This document shows, in pieces, positions 1 to 5,025 of a DNA stretch of 5,025 bases. The stretch is from Gemmatimonadota bacterium. Lineage in GTDB: Bacteria; Gemmatimonadota; Gemmatimonadetes; Gemmatimonadales; GWC2-71-9. Each line of letters starts with the position of its first letter. Position 1 is the stretch's first letter. The stretch lies in assembly GCA_003222235.1 (NCBI GenBank), contig QHVD01000099.1, positions 1 through 5,025 of the forward strand, written 5' to 3'. The position numbers were made by a program, and so were the translations under genes. The notes beneath the pieces are model-generated. The model did no database searches. It was given only the letters and a program-made list of their open reading frames with translations, and was not told the origin of the DNA.

Positions 1-111
1 GAGCTCGACGGGTACACACAAGCGCACTTCGCCGACTCGCGCCAGCGCATCCAGCAGGCCTTGAACGCGCAGGTGGTGCAGCCACTCGGGCCGAGGCCGC
101 CGACGCGCTAG
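1..111 (+). CDS. C-terminal tail of an unidentified protein, possibly a zinc-dependent metalloprotease (partial)
   Basis: Frame 1 is open from the window edge to a TAG at 109-111 and gives 36 residues, beginning ELDGYTQAHFADSRQRIQ and ending GPRPPTR. Coding is supported by codon bias: 33 of the 36 sense codons end in G or C, and frame 2 hits a stop early. The tail looks like an amphipathic helix (AHFADSRQRIQQAL) followed by a short disordered Pro/Arg end. The pattern T-x-AH-x-x-D-x-x-x-RI-x-x-x-L recalls the extreme C-terminus of large zinc-dependent metalloproteases of the DUF4953/DUF5117 type, which are common in Bacteroidota and Gemmatimonadota. That match is from memory on very few residues and is tentative; the catalytic domain lies outside the window. 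The gene converges on rpoC, with the two stop codons about 185 nt apart and a hairpin between them. Confidence 0.6.
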   Translation, partial: ELDGYTQAHFADSRQRIQQALNAQVVQPLGPRPPTR

Positions 112-142
112 CAAGATTTCCACACCGACGCCCCCCCCGAAA

Positions 143-178
143 ACGACGGCGCCCGGGATCGCTCCCGAGCGCCGTCGT
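143..178 (-). terminator. Intrinsic terminator of the rpoBC operon
   Basis: A 16-bp inverted repeat has arms at 143-158 and 163-178 around a 4-nt loop at 159-162. Read on the minus strand, the loop is GCGA, a GNRA-type tetraloop, and the only non-Watson-Crick position (153/168) becomes a G-U wobble, so the RNA stem is unbroken. It is followed by UUUU (complement of the A run 140-143). Read on the plus strand, the same position is a C-A mismatch and no U run follows. The hairpin therefore fits rpoC, whose stop lies about 120 nt upstream of it. It could also stop the convergent plus-strand gene, which ends 31 nt before the stem, but less efficiently. Confidence 0.88.
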
Positions 179-204
179 CTCTAGCCGTCTCTACATCGAG
201 CCTC

Positions 205-278
205 TTCGGATCCCTTCGGATCTCTACTCTTTCAGATCTCTACTCCTCGGACCTCTTCGCATCTCTTCGGATCTCTAC
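205..278. repeat. Degenerate decamer repeats in the rpoC 3' untranslated region
   Basis: Six copies or near-copies of TTCGGATCTC (plus strand) start at 205, 215, 231, 246, 256 and 266, each differing from that form by zero to two bases. They are arranged as a pair at 10-nt spacing, a single copy, then a triplet at 10-nt spacing. The groups are separated by TACTCT and TACTC, and TAC follows the last copy. The longer unit TTCGGATCTCTAC occurs exactly at 215-227 and 266-278 and with one change at 231-243. In the rpoC transcript this is a purine-rich stretch (unit GAGATCCGAA) between the stop codon and the terminator. A related 10-nt period (CGTCTCTA at 176 and 186) abuts the hairpin. Function is unknown; it may be simple slippage-derived sequence. 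Confidence 0.75.
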
Positions 279-296
279 GGTACGCCCTCGTGTCGT

Positions 297-3749
<3,453 letters not shown>

Positions 3750-4596
3750 CGTCGAGCGGCACGAGCGGCCGCAGGTCGGGCGGGATGACCGGGATCACGT
3801 CCAGGATCATCCAGCGCGGGTCGTTGCGACCTTCGCCGGCGTTGCCCGAGTTGCGGAACGCGTCGACGATCTTGAGCCGCTTCAGCATCTGCTTCTTGCG
3901 ATGCTGGCTCGTCTCGGTGGCGACTGACTCACGCAGCTCGTCGGCGAGCTTATCGACCTCGATGCGCTCGAGCAGCTTGCGGACCGCCGGCGCGCCGATG
4001 TCCGCCTGGAACTTCGCGTCGCCCTCGGCCTTCGCCTTGTTGCGCAGCTCGAGATAGCGGTCCTCGTCGAGCAGTTCCCTTTCCTGCACCTCCTGCTCGC
4101 CCGGCGCGATCACCACGTAGTTCGTGTAGTAGATCACCCGCTCGAGATCGCGCAGCGTCATGTCGAGCATGTTGCCCATCGGCGAGGGCAGGGTCTTGAA
4201 GAACCAGATGTGCGCCACCGGCACCGCGAGCTCGATGTGGCCCATCCGCTCGCGCCGCACCTTGGAGAGCGTCACCTCCACGCCGCAGCGGTCGCAGATC
4301 ACGCCGCGGTAGCGGATGCGCTTGTACTTGCCGCAGTGGCACTCCCAATCCTTCACCGGACCGAAGATGCGCTCGCAGAACAGCCCGTCGCGCTCCGGCT
4401 TGAAGGAGCGGTAATTGATGGTCTCGGGTTTGGTGACCTCGCCCCACGACCACCAGGTGCGCTGGCCCTGGAGCTCCAGGCGCTCGCGGTCCTTGGAGTC
4501 CCTGGGACCGCGGATCTCCTCCGGGGAGGCGATCCGAATCTGTATGTAATCGAAGCTCGAGCTCTTGGGCTCGCGGCCGCTCCGGAAATCGATCAT

Positions 4597-4612
4597 CCGA
4601 GTCTCCCTCCCC
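4597..4612 (-). promoter_or_regulatory. Ribosome binding site of rpoC in the rpoB-rpoC spacer
   Basis: The 16-nt spacer between the rpoB TAA and the rpoC ATG reads GGGGAGGGAGACTCGG on the minus strand. GGGGAGGGAG is a strong Shine-Dalgarno-like element ending about 6 nt before the ATG, which fixes the start. The spacing leaves no room for a promoter, so rpoC is co-transcribed with rpoB. Confidence 0.85.

Positions 4613-5025
<413 letters not shown>

Noticed and set aside
131..138. C8 homopolymer as a phase-variation tract
   Set aside because: It lies in the non-coding spacer after the stop of the plus-strand gene, and slippage there would not change any reading frame or an evident promoter.

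Overview
The window comes from a GC-rich bacterium and holds the end of the RNA polymerase operon on the minus strand: the last 136 codons of rpoB, a 16-nt spacer, then the whole of rpoC. It closes with a long 3' untranslated region and a strong intrinsic terminator. At the left edge, the last 36 codons of an unrelated plus-strand gene converge on rpoC. The wording of the RpoC protein (for example its zinc-ribbon segment WECHCGKYKR and the segment RSKAIRGRGKRPLKSLSDML), together with an SI3-type insertion in the trigger loop, resembles Gemmatimonadota or a related Gram-negative lineage. That placement is from memory and is an inference.

Layout from left to right: 1-111, tail of a plus-strand gene (tentatively a zinc-dependent metalloprotease); 112-142, short spacer with a C8 run; 143-178, 16-bp terminator hairpin oriented for rpoC; 179-296, rpoC 3' UTR with degenerate decamer repeats; 297-4596, rpoC (minus); 4597-4612, spacer carrying the rpoC ribosome binding site; 4613-5025, 3' end of rpoB (minus).

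The main anomaly is in rpoC. The reading frame breaks at about 3746-3750, where the conserved stretch running from the lid into the start of the clamp coiled coil is missing about 32 nt. The upstream part (283 in-frame residues) and the downstream part (about 1149 residues) each match RpoC closely but lie in different frames. Several normally near-invariant residues just downstream are also altered. rpoC is essential, so a sequence or assembly error is the most likely cause, but a real lesion cannot be excluded from the window alone.

RpoB and RpoC form the two large subunits and the active centre of RNA polymerase and are co-transcribed here. I see no novel accessory system. The worthwhile observations are the rpoC break, the repeats in the 3' UTR and the terminator architecture. 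The very long antisense and alternate-frame ORFs across rpoC are products of high GC content.
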